In this document: positions 55,905 to 64,000 of the stretch, one piece after another
Layout: the number at the start of each line of letters is the position of its first letter
Numbering within the stretch: the first letter of the stretch is position 1
Source of the DNA: Nostoc sp. LPT
GTDB lineage: Bacteria > Cyanobacteriota > Cyanobacteriia > Cyanobacteriales > Nostocaceae
Length of the DNA: 64,000 bases
Assembly: GCF_017115165.1 (NCBI RefSeq)
Contig: NZ_JABXKF010000021.1
Coordinates: 1 to 64,000, forward strand
Reading direction: 5' to 3'
Notes under the pieces: generated by a model
Databases searched by the model: none
What the model was told of the DNA's origin: nothing
Seen by the model: the letters and a program-made list of their open reading frames with translations, nothing else
Position numbers and translations under genes: made by a program

Positions 55905-58097
55905 TTAAAGGACGTGGAGGGCTTTGAGTTCTGTAACGAGATGCTCTCCAAATACGGCTTTGTCTCTGAAAAAGACTCCCGGTTTGCCAAGCGGTGCGGA
56001 TACTTTGATCCACTTTCCTTTTTCCGAATCGAACTTAGCGCCTGTCCACAGATGAATCCATTCTCCAGCGGGCAAATATAACTGCACTGTTTCCACACCT
56101 TTGTCCAAAACCGGCGCAACCAAGAAGTCAGAACCCAGCATGAATTGATAGCGAAGATCGTAAACATTCGGATCGTTGGGATAGTGTAGGACGAGGTGGC
56201 GAACCACGGGATATCCCACTTTTGCAGCCTGATCGACAAGGGTTTTCCGGTAAGCGGCTAGCGACTTGTACACCTGCCCAAATCGAGCTAAGTGGGAGAG
56301 AGTCTCTTTATCTGTGTCAATCTGCGCGCTAATCTCAGGAACCAATCCATCATGGGTGCGAAAAATGACTGTGAATGCATTAAGCTCTATCCAGCGCATG
56401 AGCAATTCTTTGGATCGCGCAATTACCGGAATCTTATCAAAGGCTGCTGCGTCAAAGCCCCCCGTATCACTGTGCAAGAGGCTGAAACCTGACATACCGC
56501 CTGAAAGTAGCCCCACAACGGCAGTTTTGATGCCATCGTATTCATCCCAAGTCTGCAACTGGTCTCCCAGCCAGAACGCAGTGGAAACCGCCGGACTCTG
56601 AGTAAACCCTGATCGATTCCAGAACACGAAGTCCTTGCCCCTGCCCGTCTCTTCAATGGCTTCACGATGAAGACGCGCCCAGGCTTCGGGATAGTGGTTG
56701 TGCCAAACCGCCGGATCTGCGTTCCCAGAGAGCTGGGCGTTGAACGGTAGAGCTTCCCCAAAATCAGCCATCCACCCCGATGCCTGCGCTTTGCCAATCA
56801 TTTCCTCCTTGATCAAGTTCTTCAGCCAATTGCGGGCTTCCTCGTTGCTCAAATCAACCATTCCAGCTTTGATCGAGGAGTTCTTATACACGTAAGCCGT
56901 CCCGTTCTGACGAATAAGATAACCCTTCTGATTGGCCTCCTCGTATAGATTGCGGCAGGATGCATTGTCAGGTGAGCACGGCTCTTGCAGCAGAAAAGGA
57001 TTCATGTAGATGAACACGCGAGCGTTGTACTTCGCCAACTTCTTTAAAAGCTTGTCCCAATCCGGGTATTGCTTTAAGCTCAACTGCCAGTTCCAGACGA
57101 CCTGTTTGCCAGCATCCGTCTGGTTTATTCCAGCCCAATCCTGAATCCATAGTCCACAGAACGGAACTTTGGCATCGATCAATTTCTCAAGGCGATCGTT
57201 GACCTTGAGGCTACCGCCTTGGGCGGCGACCATGACCCCTTCGTGAATCCAGTCTGGAAGCGGACGCATGCGACCTGCATAAGTGGTGTATTCTTCGATT
57301 AAGTTCAGCGGTGTGCGCCCGAAGAGGATGCGCCCAGTCATTGCTTTGGAGAAAAGTTTGACTTCAACAAAGTTAGCGTCGCGCATATCGAAAATACTGT
57401 ACTCTTTGTTTTCGAGAAACAGAGAACGAAGCTGGCTTGTGATGTAATGTGGAGCAGGGGCTTCAGTTATATAGGGGTTGCCGCCCGCGCCATCGTACTT
57501 CAGGTCAACAAGCTGCGTGATTCCGGGCAGTCCTCTGCCGATTCCGTGCTCCTGAACCAGGATCGGGATAACTTTTCCTTTCTGATTGAAATAGGTGAGC
57601 TGGTGTCCGAATCCGAAGAACGCTTCGTTCGGGTTGGACGCATATCGCAGGAAGATGCGATTAAATTGAGATGCGTTTTCTCCTTCCAAGCCAACTGTAA
57701 ACTGGAGTTGGTTGTCGAACAGTGCCTGGAAGGTGAGACGGAAAGTTACCTCAAATCGTGAACCGGACAATATGCCGTGAATGATCAGGGTAGAAGGGTC
57801 AACGGATCGAGTTGAATCGATGCTTTTGAAAGTGTTCAGAAAAGAGACTTTATCTGTAACCTCAAAAGAGCCTGACGGATTTCCGTATTCCCTGAAAGTC
57901 GCGTCCGCCGCTGCCGCTTGCAGAAACGGGTATTTCGGTGTAGTTTCCCAGAGAGAACGTGCTGCGTCGTCTGCATGCCGGACGCGAATGCTGTTTCTTT
58001 TAACATCGAGCAGAAATTTTCCAACGGTATGTGTACGGCTTCCTGTGTTAGGCAGCGTCTGGCTTCCATCTGAATTTTGCCGCGGCTCACTTAGCAG
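55905..58097 (-). CDS. GH31 family glycosidase, sulfoquinovosidase/YihQ-like clade, 5' end frameshifted
   Basis: The open frame runs from 58097 to the stop at 55905 (730 codons) but contains no ATG or GTG before a TTG at 57770, so its true start is in the other frame (see 58087-58218). GH31 features: WIQDWAG, GWMADFGEALPF with nucleophile Asp at 56763-56765, FWNRSGFTQSP, FWLGDQLQTWDEYDG with the acid Asp, and HSDTGGF. Motif order matches E. coli YihQ, but the sulfonate-binding Arg of GKR-V-x-W is Gln here (57102-57104), so another sugar may be the substrate. Base composition is visibly richer in G+C than the neighbours and no HIP1 octamer is seen, suggesting acquisition. Confidence 0.78.
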   Translation of the reverse strand: MLSEPRQNSDGSQTLPNTGSRTHTVGKFLLDVKRNSIRVRHADDAARSLWETTPKYPFLQAAAADATFREYGNPSGSFEVTDKVSFLNTFKSIDSTRSVDPSTLIIHGILSGSRFEVTFRLTFQALFDNQLQFTVGLEGENASQFNRIFLRYASNPNEAFFGFGHQLTYFNQKGKVIPILVQEHGIGRGLPGITQLVDLKYDGAGGNPYITEAPAPHYITSQLRSLFLENKEYSIFDMRDANFVEVKLFSKAMTGRILFGRTPLNLIEEYTTYAGRMRPLPDWIHEGVMVAAQGGSLKVNDRLEKLIDAKVPFCGLWIQDWAGINQTDAGKQVVWNWQLSLKQYPDWDKLLKKLAKYNARVFIYMNPFLLQEPCSPDNASCRNLYEEANQKGYLIRQNGTAYVYKNSSIKAGMVDLSNEEARNWLKNLIKEEMIGKAQASGWMADFGEALPFNAQLSGNADPAVWHNHYPEAWARLHREAIEETGRGKDFVFWNRSGFTQSPAVSTAFWLGDQLQTWDEYDGIKTAVVGLLSGGMSGFSLLHSDTGGFDAAAFDKIPVIARSKELLMRWIELNAFTVIFRTHDGLVPEISAQIDTDKETLSHLARFGQVYKSLAAYRKTLVDQAAKVGYPVVRHLVLHYPNDPNVYDLRYQFMLGSDFLVAPVLDKGVETVQLYLPAGEWIHLWTGAKFDSEKGKWIKVSAPLGKPGVFFRDKAVFGEHLVTELKALHVL

Positions 58098-58218
58098 TTA
58101 GAGCAGAGTAAGACGCCATTCCCGTAGCCGCCGCTAGAAGGGGGAAGGCTTTTATCAGAGTTCGTCGCGACACTTTTACCCAATACGGGAGGGAAGACTT
58201 ATCAGACCGAACGTTCAT
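58087..58218 (-). pseudogene. Tat signal peptide of the GH31 gene, out of frame
   Basis: ATG 58218 opens a 43-codon frame ending at TGA 58087-58089. It encodes a twin-arginine signal (SRRTLIK at 17-23, then a hydrophobic stretch to about 40). The frame overlaps the GH31 body by about 11 bases, so one inserted or lost base near 58090-58098 would join them into a secreted enzyme of about 770 residues. Either the gene is broken or the sequence has an error. Confidence 0.65.
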
Positions 58219-58432
58219 AGTATATGGAGTATGTGAAGATCCTTTGATAAATTAGGCTAAAGTTGAAATGCTAATTATTAAGCAATACCTTTGCCAAAAT
58301 AAGAGCTTACAAGAATTTTGGCATTTTTGGCAAAATCACTCATTTTGAATAACAACACATTATTAACAAAATTCGCTACTTTGTAGAGAAGTAGCGAATC
58401 TGAGCTTTTCGATTATTGTTTTGCAAACCCAA

Positions 58433-58630
58433 TCAATCATCAGTTGGATCGTCAATCATTTCTGGTACTAAAGCTGGGTTACTTCTACGTTCTTGTGGTG
58501 ATTGCTCTCGAATAACATCGTCTATTCTCGCAGGGTGTTTGATTTTGTCCAGTACCTCTGGACTTAATTGTGATGCATCGCCTTCTGGATTAGACTTTTC
58601 AGCTTGACTAGGAACTGTTTCCTTATTCAT
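58433..58630 (-). CDS. Small acidic hypothetical protein
   Basis: 65 residues, very polar: MNKETVPSQAEKSNPEGD at the start, then LDKIKHPARIDDVIREQSPQE, ending PEMIDDPTDD. A GGAAAGAG site precedes the ATG. No domain is recognised; such short, disordered-looking proteins are common in Nostoc. Confidence 0.5.
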   Translation of the reverse strand: MNKETVPSQAEKSNPEGDASQLSPEVLDKIKHPARIDDVIREQSPQERRSNPALVPEMIDDPTDD

Positions 58631-58759
58631 AACTCTTTCCTTAAACCCTAAACTTATATGCCAAGCTTAAGTTCTTCTCTGGTGGGCTACACACTATCTT
58701 GGGACTTAATTTCACATAACAGTGGGTAACAAAGGCGATCTCAACGGAACAGCAATATT

Positions 58760-58850
58760 GGCGTCAGTCGCCAGAATTCAGAATGAATTTTGAACGAAAG
58801 AGCGGATAGCGCAGCGTCAAGTCCGTAAAGAGCGTCTTGATTCTGACGCC
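58760..58850 (+). repeat. Fold-back segment in the 58631-59309 gap
   Basis: GGCGTCAG (58760-58767) pairs with CTGACGCC (58843-58850). No gene is supported in the remainder of this 679-base gap; the promoter of the DUF4912 gene should lie toward its right end. Confidence 0.5.
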
Positions 58851-59309
58851 TTGGCGAAGCTTTCCTTGCTCCGCTCCGGAATTCTTCTTCAAAAACTATG
58901 GTTTTTGGCTAACCCAGAGAGCAATGTCATGAAAAATTGATATTGTGCTCATAGCTGAACACGTAAACAACTAATAATGTCAATAAAACATGACAATAAG
59001 AACCCGGAAGGGCTGATAAATTCGTGAAACAGGCAAAAACCCACTTCTTACCCCTTGATCCCTAGATATGCTTAGTGGTTAATATAGACTTAACAAATAG
59101 AAATCCTCCGATCCCAAAGAAATGCTGATTTCGGCATTATCAGGAATTGAAAGGATGTTGGCTCGATTTAAAAACAGATTAAAAAACTTAAAAACTGGGC
59201 AAAACCAGGAGTCAGGAATAAGAAATTCATCTGGAATGGATGAGATTTTAAATAGCATTCTTTAACCAGGGGAAATCATTTACCGCTTAAACTACTGGAG
59301 GCCAAATTA

Positions 59310-60563
59310 ATGGCAAAAGAACGCCCGCCACTAGAGGAGATGACCTTACGCCAACTACGCAAAGTTGCTAGCGAATATAGCATCTCTCGCTATAGCAGAA
59401 TGCGTAAATCGCAACTGCTGACATCAATACAAGAAGTCCAGCGTAGCAAAAACTTACTCAGTCCATCTCGTTCATTGGAGGCACAAGAAACCGTGGAAGC
59501 TGCAAAGTTTGAATTAGGTCAGGAAGATCGTACTGGTGGATCTTTAGCTGATGTTGATGAAGGACTGGCAGATTTGCCCTCTGGCTATGGTGAAAGCCGG
59601 ATTGTACTTTTACCGCGCGATCCTCAATGGGCTTACACTTACTGGGATATTCCCAATGAACACAAAGAGGAACTGCGTCGGCAAGGCGGACAACAACTGG
59701 CACTACGGATTTATGATGTCACCGACATCGATATCGAATACCAAAGCCCACATAGCATTCAAGAATATCCTGCTGATGAACTAGCTAGAGAATGGTATCT
59801 ACCAGTTCCAGTTAGCGATCGCGATTATACGATCGATATTGGCTATCGTGCTGCTGATGGTCGCTGGTTAGTACTAGCTCGTTCTAGTAGAGTACACATT
59901 CCTCCCGTCTATCCTTCTGACTGGATTGAGGATGTCCTGATCACTGTAAATTTTGAAGAAGATTTACGTGGCAAAACTCAGTACGAACTAGTTCCTCCTG
60001 CGAAGAAAGTTGCAGCTACCGCCAATGGCAATGCTGTTGTAAATGGCAACGGCAACCCCATCTACGACGAAATCTTTGGTTTAGCGGAATCTGCCGAAGC
60101 ACAACGGGTTGCTGGTTCTATTTTCGGCTCCCAACAAGGTGCAGTGCGTCCTGAACAAGCCATTAGCTCCTACATTTTCCCATCAGGTGTCGGTCTTTGG
60201 GCAACTCCCACCGTGTCTGGCTTAACCGCTTCCGGTGCAGGTATGTCAGGTGTTGGCTTCTCGGCTTCTGCCGTACCAGTGCGTCCGCGCAAGTTCTGGT
60301 TAATTGCCGATGCTGAGTTGATAGTCTACGGTGCAACCGAACCCGATGCTACTGTAACCATTGGTGGCCGTCCAATTAAGCTGAATCCAGATGGAACATT
60401 CCGCTTCCAGATGTCCTTCCAGGATGGTTTAATTGACTACCCAATTTTGGCTGTAGCTGCTGATGGTGAGCAAACCCGCTCAATTGAGATGAAATTTAAT
60501 CGTGAGACACCATCTCGGAATACTAACACCAAAGAAGAAGCTGTCTTAGAATGGTTCTCTTAA
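59310..60563 (+). CDS. DUF4912 domain protein with Rho-N/SAP-like N-terminus
   Basis: 417 residues. Residues ~8-46 (MTLRQLRKVASEYSISRYSRMRKSQLL) form a Rho-N/SAP-type helical motif often used for nucleic-acid contact. The DUF4912 domain follows (RIVLLPRDPQWAYTYWDIP through DYTIDIGYRA), then a glycine-rich linker and a C-terminal beta domain (RKFWLIADAELIVYGATEPDATVTIGGRP). GGAGG precedes the ATG. Function is unknown; the family is widespread in cyanobacteria. Confidence 0.88.
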   Translation: MAKERPPLEEMTLRQLRKVASEYSISRYSRMRKSQLLTSIQEVQRSKNLLSPSRSLEAQETVEAAKFELGQEDRTGGSLADVDEGLADLPSGYGESRIVLLPRDPQWAYTYWDIPNEHKEELRRQGGQQLALRIYDVTDIDIEYQSPHSIQEYPADELAREWYLPVPVSDRDYTIDIGYRAADGRWLVLARSSRVHIPPVYPSDWIEDVLITVNFEEDLRGKTQYELVPPAKKVAATANGNAVVNGNGNPIYDEIFGLAESAEAQRVAGSIFGSQQGAVRPEQAISSYIFPSGVGLWATPTVSGLTASGAGMSGVGFSASAVPVRPRKFWLIADAELIVYGATEPDATVTIGGRPIKLNPDGTFRFQMSFQDGLIDYPILAVAADGEQTRSIEMKFNRETPSRNTNTKEEAVLEWFS

Positions 60564-60609
60564 GTTTTGGCTCTGAGATTGACTCCAGACTGAAATTTTA
60601 AATTATTCC

Positions 60610-60639
60610 CCGCTATAGTAATTCTGTAGCGGTTTTTTT
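60610..60639 (+). terminator. Terminator of the DUF4912 gene
   Basis: CCGCTA (60610-60615) pairs with TAGCGG (60627-60632), followed by seven Ts. Confidence 0.8.
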
Positions 60640-60647
60640 ATATTATT

Positions 60648-61574
60648 ATGTCTACAAAAAAATTATTTTTGTTATTTATCTTGATAATCAGTGCAAGCTT
60701 ATTATCAGGTTGCCAAAAGATTGAAGCAAATTTAGTCCCAAAAACGTCTAAAAGTTGCCCTGGCAAAGATGCCAAGTTCAGCATTGATTTTTTTAAAACT
60801 AATAATCAAGGTAAAAAAAACCCCAAAGGTATTAACAATGTGATTATTTTTAATCCCAAATCAGCAGAATTAGATTTTAAAGTTAATGTTGGTCTATCTC
60901 ATAAACTTTACGCGAAAGATAGTAGAGGTAAACTACGTAAAGAATATGTAGCAAAACAGTTTCATGAACTTATCGCTGATGAAAATGCCAAGTTAAACGG
61001 ACAGCTACCTATTGCCGCAATTAATGCCGATTATATAGATACTGATGATAAACCACAAGGCTTAAATATTTCTCGTGGAGTAGAGTATTCAGGAGCATTT
61101 AAAAATAAACGTTCTTCCTTTGGGATATCAGGAGGTACATCCCAGCAGCGACAGGCTACTATTCAAGCTGGTAGAAGAACAAACGATATTCTCAATTACA
61201 ATTTAGTGGGCGGTAATGGCAGATTTTATCGTCAGGGTAAGTTTAAAGATATTTGTCAAGATTTGGGAGAATTTGCTTGTAAAAATGCAACTAATCGCTC
61301 TCTGGCAGCTATCACTAATCAAGGCTATGTAATTTTATTAGTTAATGACTTGAAAGCTAATTCAGATATTGAATTATCTCAACTTAATCAAGAGTTACTG
61401 CCAGATATGTTTGATAATGTCTTGGAAGGTATTGCTAGCAATAACTGTTTAGGTAAGATTCAAGAAGGGATTTTATTTGATGGAGGTATGTCTCCAGGAT
61501 TGTATTATAACCAGAAAACTTATGTAGAAAACCTTGGGCCGATTGGTTCAGTTTTTTTGATTTACAAAAAATAA
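60648..61574 (+). CDS. Lipoprotein with phosphodiester glycosidase (NAGPA-like) domain
   Basis: 308 residues. A lipoprotein signal with lipobox LLSGC (cysteine at 22), then the fold of phosphodiester glycosidase/NAGPA-type proteins: AAINADYID near residue 125, LNYNLVGGNGRF, and GILFDGGMSPGLYYN near the end. Relatives remove GlcNAc from phosphodiesters in glycans. ATG begins nine bases after the previous terminator's T run; the promoter may overlap that hairpin. Confidence 0.8.
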   Translation: MSTKKLFLLFILIISASLLSGCQKIEANLVPKTSKSCPGKDAKFSIDFFKTNNQGKKNPKGINNVIIFNPKSAELDFKVNVGLSHKLYAKDSRGKLRKEYVAKQFHELIADENAKLNGQLPIAAINADYIDTDDKPQGLNISRGVEYSGAFKNKRSSFGISGGTSQQRQATIQAGRRTNDILNYNLVGGNGRFYRQGKFKDICQDLGEFACKNATNRSLAAITNQGYVILLVNDLKANSDIELSQLNQELLPDMFDNVLEGIASNNCLGKIQEGILFDGGMSPGLYYNQKTYVENLGPIGSVFLIYKK

Positions 61575-61612
61575 AATAGTTATAATTCCCACAGTCATTG
61601 AACCCCTCCCCG

Positions 61613-61941
61613 ATGCTTTGGCCTACGGTATACACACAAGTCAAATTACCCCCTCAATCCCCCCGATGCATTGGTGGGAAACCGGAAAATCTAGTTCCCT
61701 CCCCAATACATACGGGGAGGGTTAGGGCTTTCAAGGGTAGGTTTTTTGGAATCTTGAAAATAGTTGAGAAAATTCTCAAGTGTTTAACGTGATTTGGTCG
61801 TTTCAGGATTTAAGCATCAGCTGAAATAGTCAAAAAATGACCAAATACAAAATACCTACCTTTGTAAGGAGGGTTAGGGTGGGGTAAAACCGTGATTTCT
61901 CAGCTATTTCAGACTTGTGTATACACGGTAGGATGCTTTGG
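61613..61941 (+). repeat. 311-bp MITE-like element inserted in a palindromic repeat
   Basis: The ends CCTACGGTATACACACAAGTC (61622-61642) and GACTTGTGTATACACGGTAGG (61912-61932) are imperfect inverted copies. ATGCTTTGG is present directly on both sides (61613-61621 and 61933-61941), as a 9-bp target duplication. Removing the element restores CCCCTCCCCG ATGCTTTGG CGGGGTGGGG, a complete palindrome of the family found near 44810 and in ileS. No coding capacity for a transposase is seen. Confidence 0.82.
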
Positions 61942-61956
61942 CGGGGTGGGGTGATT

Positions 61957-61990
61957 CGGGTTTAATAAGTCATTAAGCGGACTTGATATC
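61957..61990 (+). repeat. Copy of the deacetylase-flanking repeat
   Basis: CGGGTTTAATAAGTCATTAAGCGGACTTGATAT resembles the right half of the element at 48526-48577. Confidence 0.65.
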
Positions 61991-62042
61991 ATTGATTATT
62001 TACAAATGACCAATAATTAATGACTAATTCACAAGTTAATGC

Positions 62043-63104
62043 TTATTTACGACTTTGTGATTCATCTTGATTTTTAGTTTTTTGATGAGAAAATCGAATT
62101 CCTACAAAGACATCGTAAATAAACTCTAAAAAGTCTTTCTTTTGTAGTAACCCTGAAGTTTGATAACAGCCTTTTTCATCTAACAAAGGCTTCATTAGAT
62201 AGTATGTAGATTGATATTTGTACCAGGGAATACAAGTCCATAAATGATGAATTAAATGGTAGTTCTGACCTAAAATCAGGATGTTAAGAATTGAAGAGGG
62301 GTATACACGAGCATTTTTCCAGCGATCGCTTTCAACAAAGGGACGATGGGGCAAATAATCAAAAAACAAGCCCAGTATTAACCCCACTATACCAGAAGGT
62401 ACAACCCAAAAATTAAGAACGTACATTAAAAAATGATATTGAACTGAGATATAAACAATGGCAACAACAATTAAGCGGCTAATTAACCATTCCCATAGCT
62501 CATATTTGCGCCACAGTCGCCGTCGAAAGAAAAACACCTCATGGGATAAAAATCGAAATGCAATCAGCCACAGCGGGCCACCTGTAGAAACAAAATGATC
62601 TGGATCGTCTTTGGGATGGTTGACATGAGCATGATGCTGCAAATGTACTCGTGTAAACACTGGAAAAACGAACCCTAGCATCAGGGCGCTACCATGCCCT
62701 AGCATGGCATTAATTACTCGATTGCGGTGGGCAGATTGGTGACAAGCATCATGAATTACTGTTCCAGAACAATGCAAAGCAATAGTGTTAAAACTAAAAC
62801 ACAGCCAGTCTGGCCATTGCCAAAGCCAGTAACCACAATGAGATGACACCAGTACTGTTACAGATGCAAAAAACAGTAGTAGTGTAGGATTGAAATCACC
62901 AGGAGGCGCTAACAATTCCTTCGGTGGAGCTTTCAGTAGTTTTTGTACTTTTGAAGTTACCGTTCTTACTTCTGTATCTACTACGTCTTTAAAGATGACT
63001 TCCAAGTTGTTGCCATTTAGCTTTTTATAGTCATCAACGGCTGGGTCGATGATGATTAGGCTTTTGTCCGGGATGTCAAAAAAATTAGGATCTAAAGAGG
63101 TCAT
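62043..63104 (-). CDS. crtR: Beta-carotene hydroxylase
   Basis: 353 residues from ATG 63104, with AGGA upstream; an in-frame upstream start at 63164 would add residues unlike the family. A fatty-acid-desaturase-type membrane di-iron enzyme with the CrtR histidine boxes: H118-DAC-H122 and H126 (HDACHQSAH), HLQHHAH at 154-160, and NYHLIHHLW. The segments ILGHGSA-like GHGSALMLGF and FFDYLPHRPF are close to Synechocystis CrtR. It adds hydroxyl groups to beta-carotene rings (zeaxanthin; also myxoxanthophyll route). Confidence 0.9.
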   Translation of the reverse strand: MTSLDPNFFDIPDKSLIIIDPAVDDYKKLNGNNLEVIFKDVVDTEVRTVTSKVQKLLKAPPKELLAPPGDFNPTLLLFFASVTVLVSSHCGYWLWQWPDWLCFSFNTIALHCSGTVIHDACHQSAHRNRVINAMLGHGSALMLGFVFPVFTRVHLQHHAHVNHPKDDPDHFVSTGGPLWLIAFRFLSHEVFFFRRRLWRKYELWEWLISRLIVVAIVYISVQYHFLMYVLNFWVVPSGIVGLILGLFFDYLPHRPFVESDRWKNARVYPSSILNILILGQNYHLIHHLWTCIPWYKYQSTYYLMKPLLDEKGCYQTSGLLQKKDFLEFIYDVFVGIRFSHQKTKNQDESQSRK

Positions 63105-63953
63105 AATTTTCCTGGTTTTGATTCGTTGATAAAATGGGTTTGAAATCCCAAACTCAACCAGCACAGAATAGATTTCTTGCCCCGATTAGAGAGATGAAAA
63201 GATTGAAAAATTAGCCAATACTCTTCTCTATTCAAATTAGGTATGGACTGTAAGAGATAGGGAATAGGAAAAATTTTGAATTCCTTGCTAGATACATACA
63301 TAAACAAAATATTTGATTTTTGATTTCGAGAGTGAGTCCTGTTACTCATAATGCCAGCGACAACGGCATACATAGATTTTGGTTTGATATCGACATTTAT
63401 CGATTTTCCCAGGCAATGTTTTTTCCGATGTGCTGAAATTGTGCTTTGTTATTGCTTTTGTAAAAAACAATTTTCAACAATATAAAGAATACAGTTATTT
63501 GAACGCTCGATGCAAGAGTTTTGTCGGAATTTGACGTATAATAAAAATATTTTAGAAACAGATATCATACTTTTAACAAAAATGCATATTTTATTTGCTT
63601 AAATAAAAAAATCATCTTTTTTCCTAACCGATGCAATAAGTATATATACTAGCGATCGCTTGCCTGCTTTTGATTGCGTGCAGTTGCTGTCTTCTTCTTT
63701 TAACCAAAATTCCATTACAGAAGCGTACTGGTAGCCAGAATAGGGAAAACTTAGGGCGAACCATAACACTTACAGCAGAATTCAGAATTTAGGAGTAAAA
63801 CAGTTTTTATATCTGGGTAACAGACGAATCGTTGTATACTTCACTTTCCTTGAAATCTGCTGTATTTGGGGAGCATACCACTTCCTAATCTGATTGTGAG
63901 TTCGACACTACCTAAAATATTAGATTTCTATACTTAACAATAAAGGTTTTGCT
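63105..63953. other. Long AT-rich intergenic region
   Basis: 849 bases with no supported gene. It holds a HIP1 octamer (63652-63659) and the divergent promoters of crtR and the last gene. No clear regulatory box could be assigned. Confidence 0.5.
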
Positions 63954-64000
63954 ATGCGTCAATTATTACTAGTTTTGTCCAGTATACTAACTCTCAGTAG
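63954..64000 (+). CDS. N-terminus of a secreted or membrane protein (partial)
   Basis: ATG 63954, about seven bases after AAAGG, opens a frame MRQLLLVLSSILTLS that runs off the window. A hydrophobic start suggests a signal peptide or membrane anchor. Nothing further can be said. Confidence 0.55.
   Translation, partial: MRQLLLVLSSILTLS

Noticed and set aside
61598..61792. 64-codon frame in the repeat element
   Set aside because: It crosses the insertion junction and encodes low-complexity residues only.
1..64000. tRNA or rRNA genes
   Set aside because: No cloverleaf with a TTCGANTC-type T loop or rRNA signature was seen on either strand by eye; a tRNAscan run would settle it.

Overview
The window is chromosomal DNA of a filamentous, heterocyst-type cyanobacterium close to Nostoc. 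The signs are a photosystem II D2 gene end, a CrtR-type carotenoid hydroxylase, a pheophorbide a oxygenase-like Rieske protein, many HIP1 octamers (GCGATCGC), heptamer short tandem repeats, and several fold-back repeat families. The DnaB helicase also carries an intein very like the one I recall from Nostoc punctiforme DnaB. Genus is an inference; nothing here fixes the species.

Layout. 0-0.6 kb: the 3' end of a stand-alone psbD, then a highly structured transcript candidate with its own terminator. 0.8-11.5 kb: housekeeping genes: pterin carbinolamine dehydratase, SLH porin, an Rrf2 regulator next to cysK (a CymR/CysK-like pair), a J-domain protein, a two-domain PTPS-like protein, Uma2 nuclease, PrsW-like protease, methyltransferase, DUF3352 protein. 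12.4-17.9 kb: a structured leader, an M1 aminopeptidase with HEAT repeats, an ABC1/UbiB kinase, a small membrane protein. 17.9-28.1 kb: eight minus-strand genes for making and exporting a glycan: three tandem GT-A-like paralogues, a GT10 (fucosyltransferase-like) protein, three GT4 enzymes, and an ABC exporter with two histidine-kinase dimerisation-like repeats at its C-terminus.

28.5-36 kb: gloB, rplI, intein-containing dnaB, FKBP isomerase, small proteins, a ParA-type ATPase behind a nested inverted repeat. 36.4-41 kb: an amino-acid-permease-like/PAS/GGDEF/EAL fusion convergent with a histidine-decarboxylase-like gene. 41.4-50 kb: ileS with a palindromic repeat inserted in frame, dense fold-back elements, a 62-bp tandem array, a pheophorbide oxygenase-like protein, a dead ABC-permease fragment, and a polysaccharide deacetylase. 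50-55.3 kb: a giant TamB-like protein. 55.7-58.2 kb: a transposase remnant beside a GC-richer GH31 glycosidase whose Tat signal peptide is in a different frame. 58.4-64 kb: a small acidic protein, a DUF4912 protein, a NAGPA-like lipoprotein, a repeat element inserted into another repeat, CrtR, and the start of a last gene.

Strongest candidates for something new: the ABC exporter with tandem HisKA-like tails inside the glycan cluster, the structured RNA/peptide locus downstream of psbD, the permease-like c-di-GMP protein next to an amino-acid decarboxylase, and mobile repeats that have entered a coding region (ileS) or another repeat. Coordinates and motifs were read by eye; family names rest on motif recognition without database searches.
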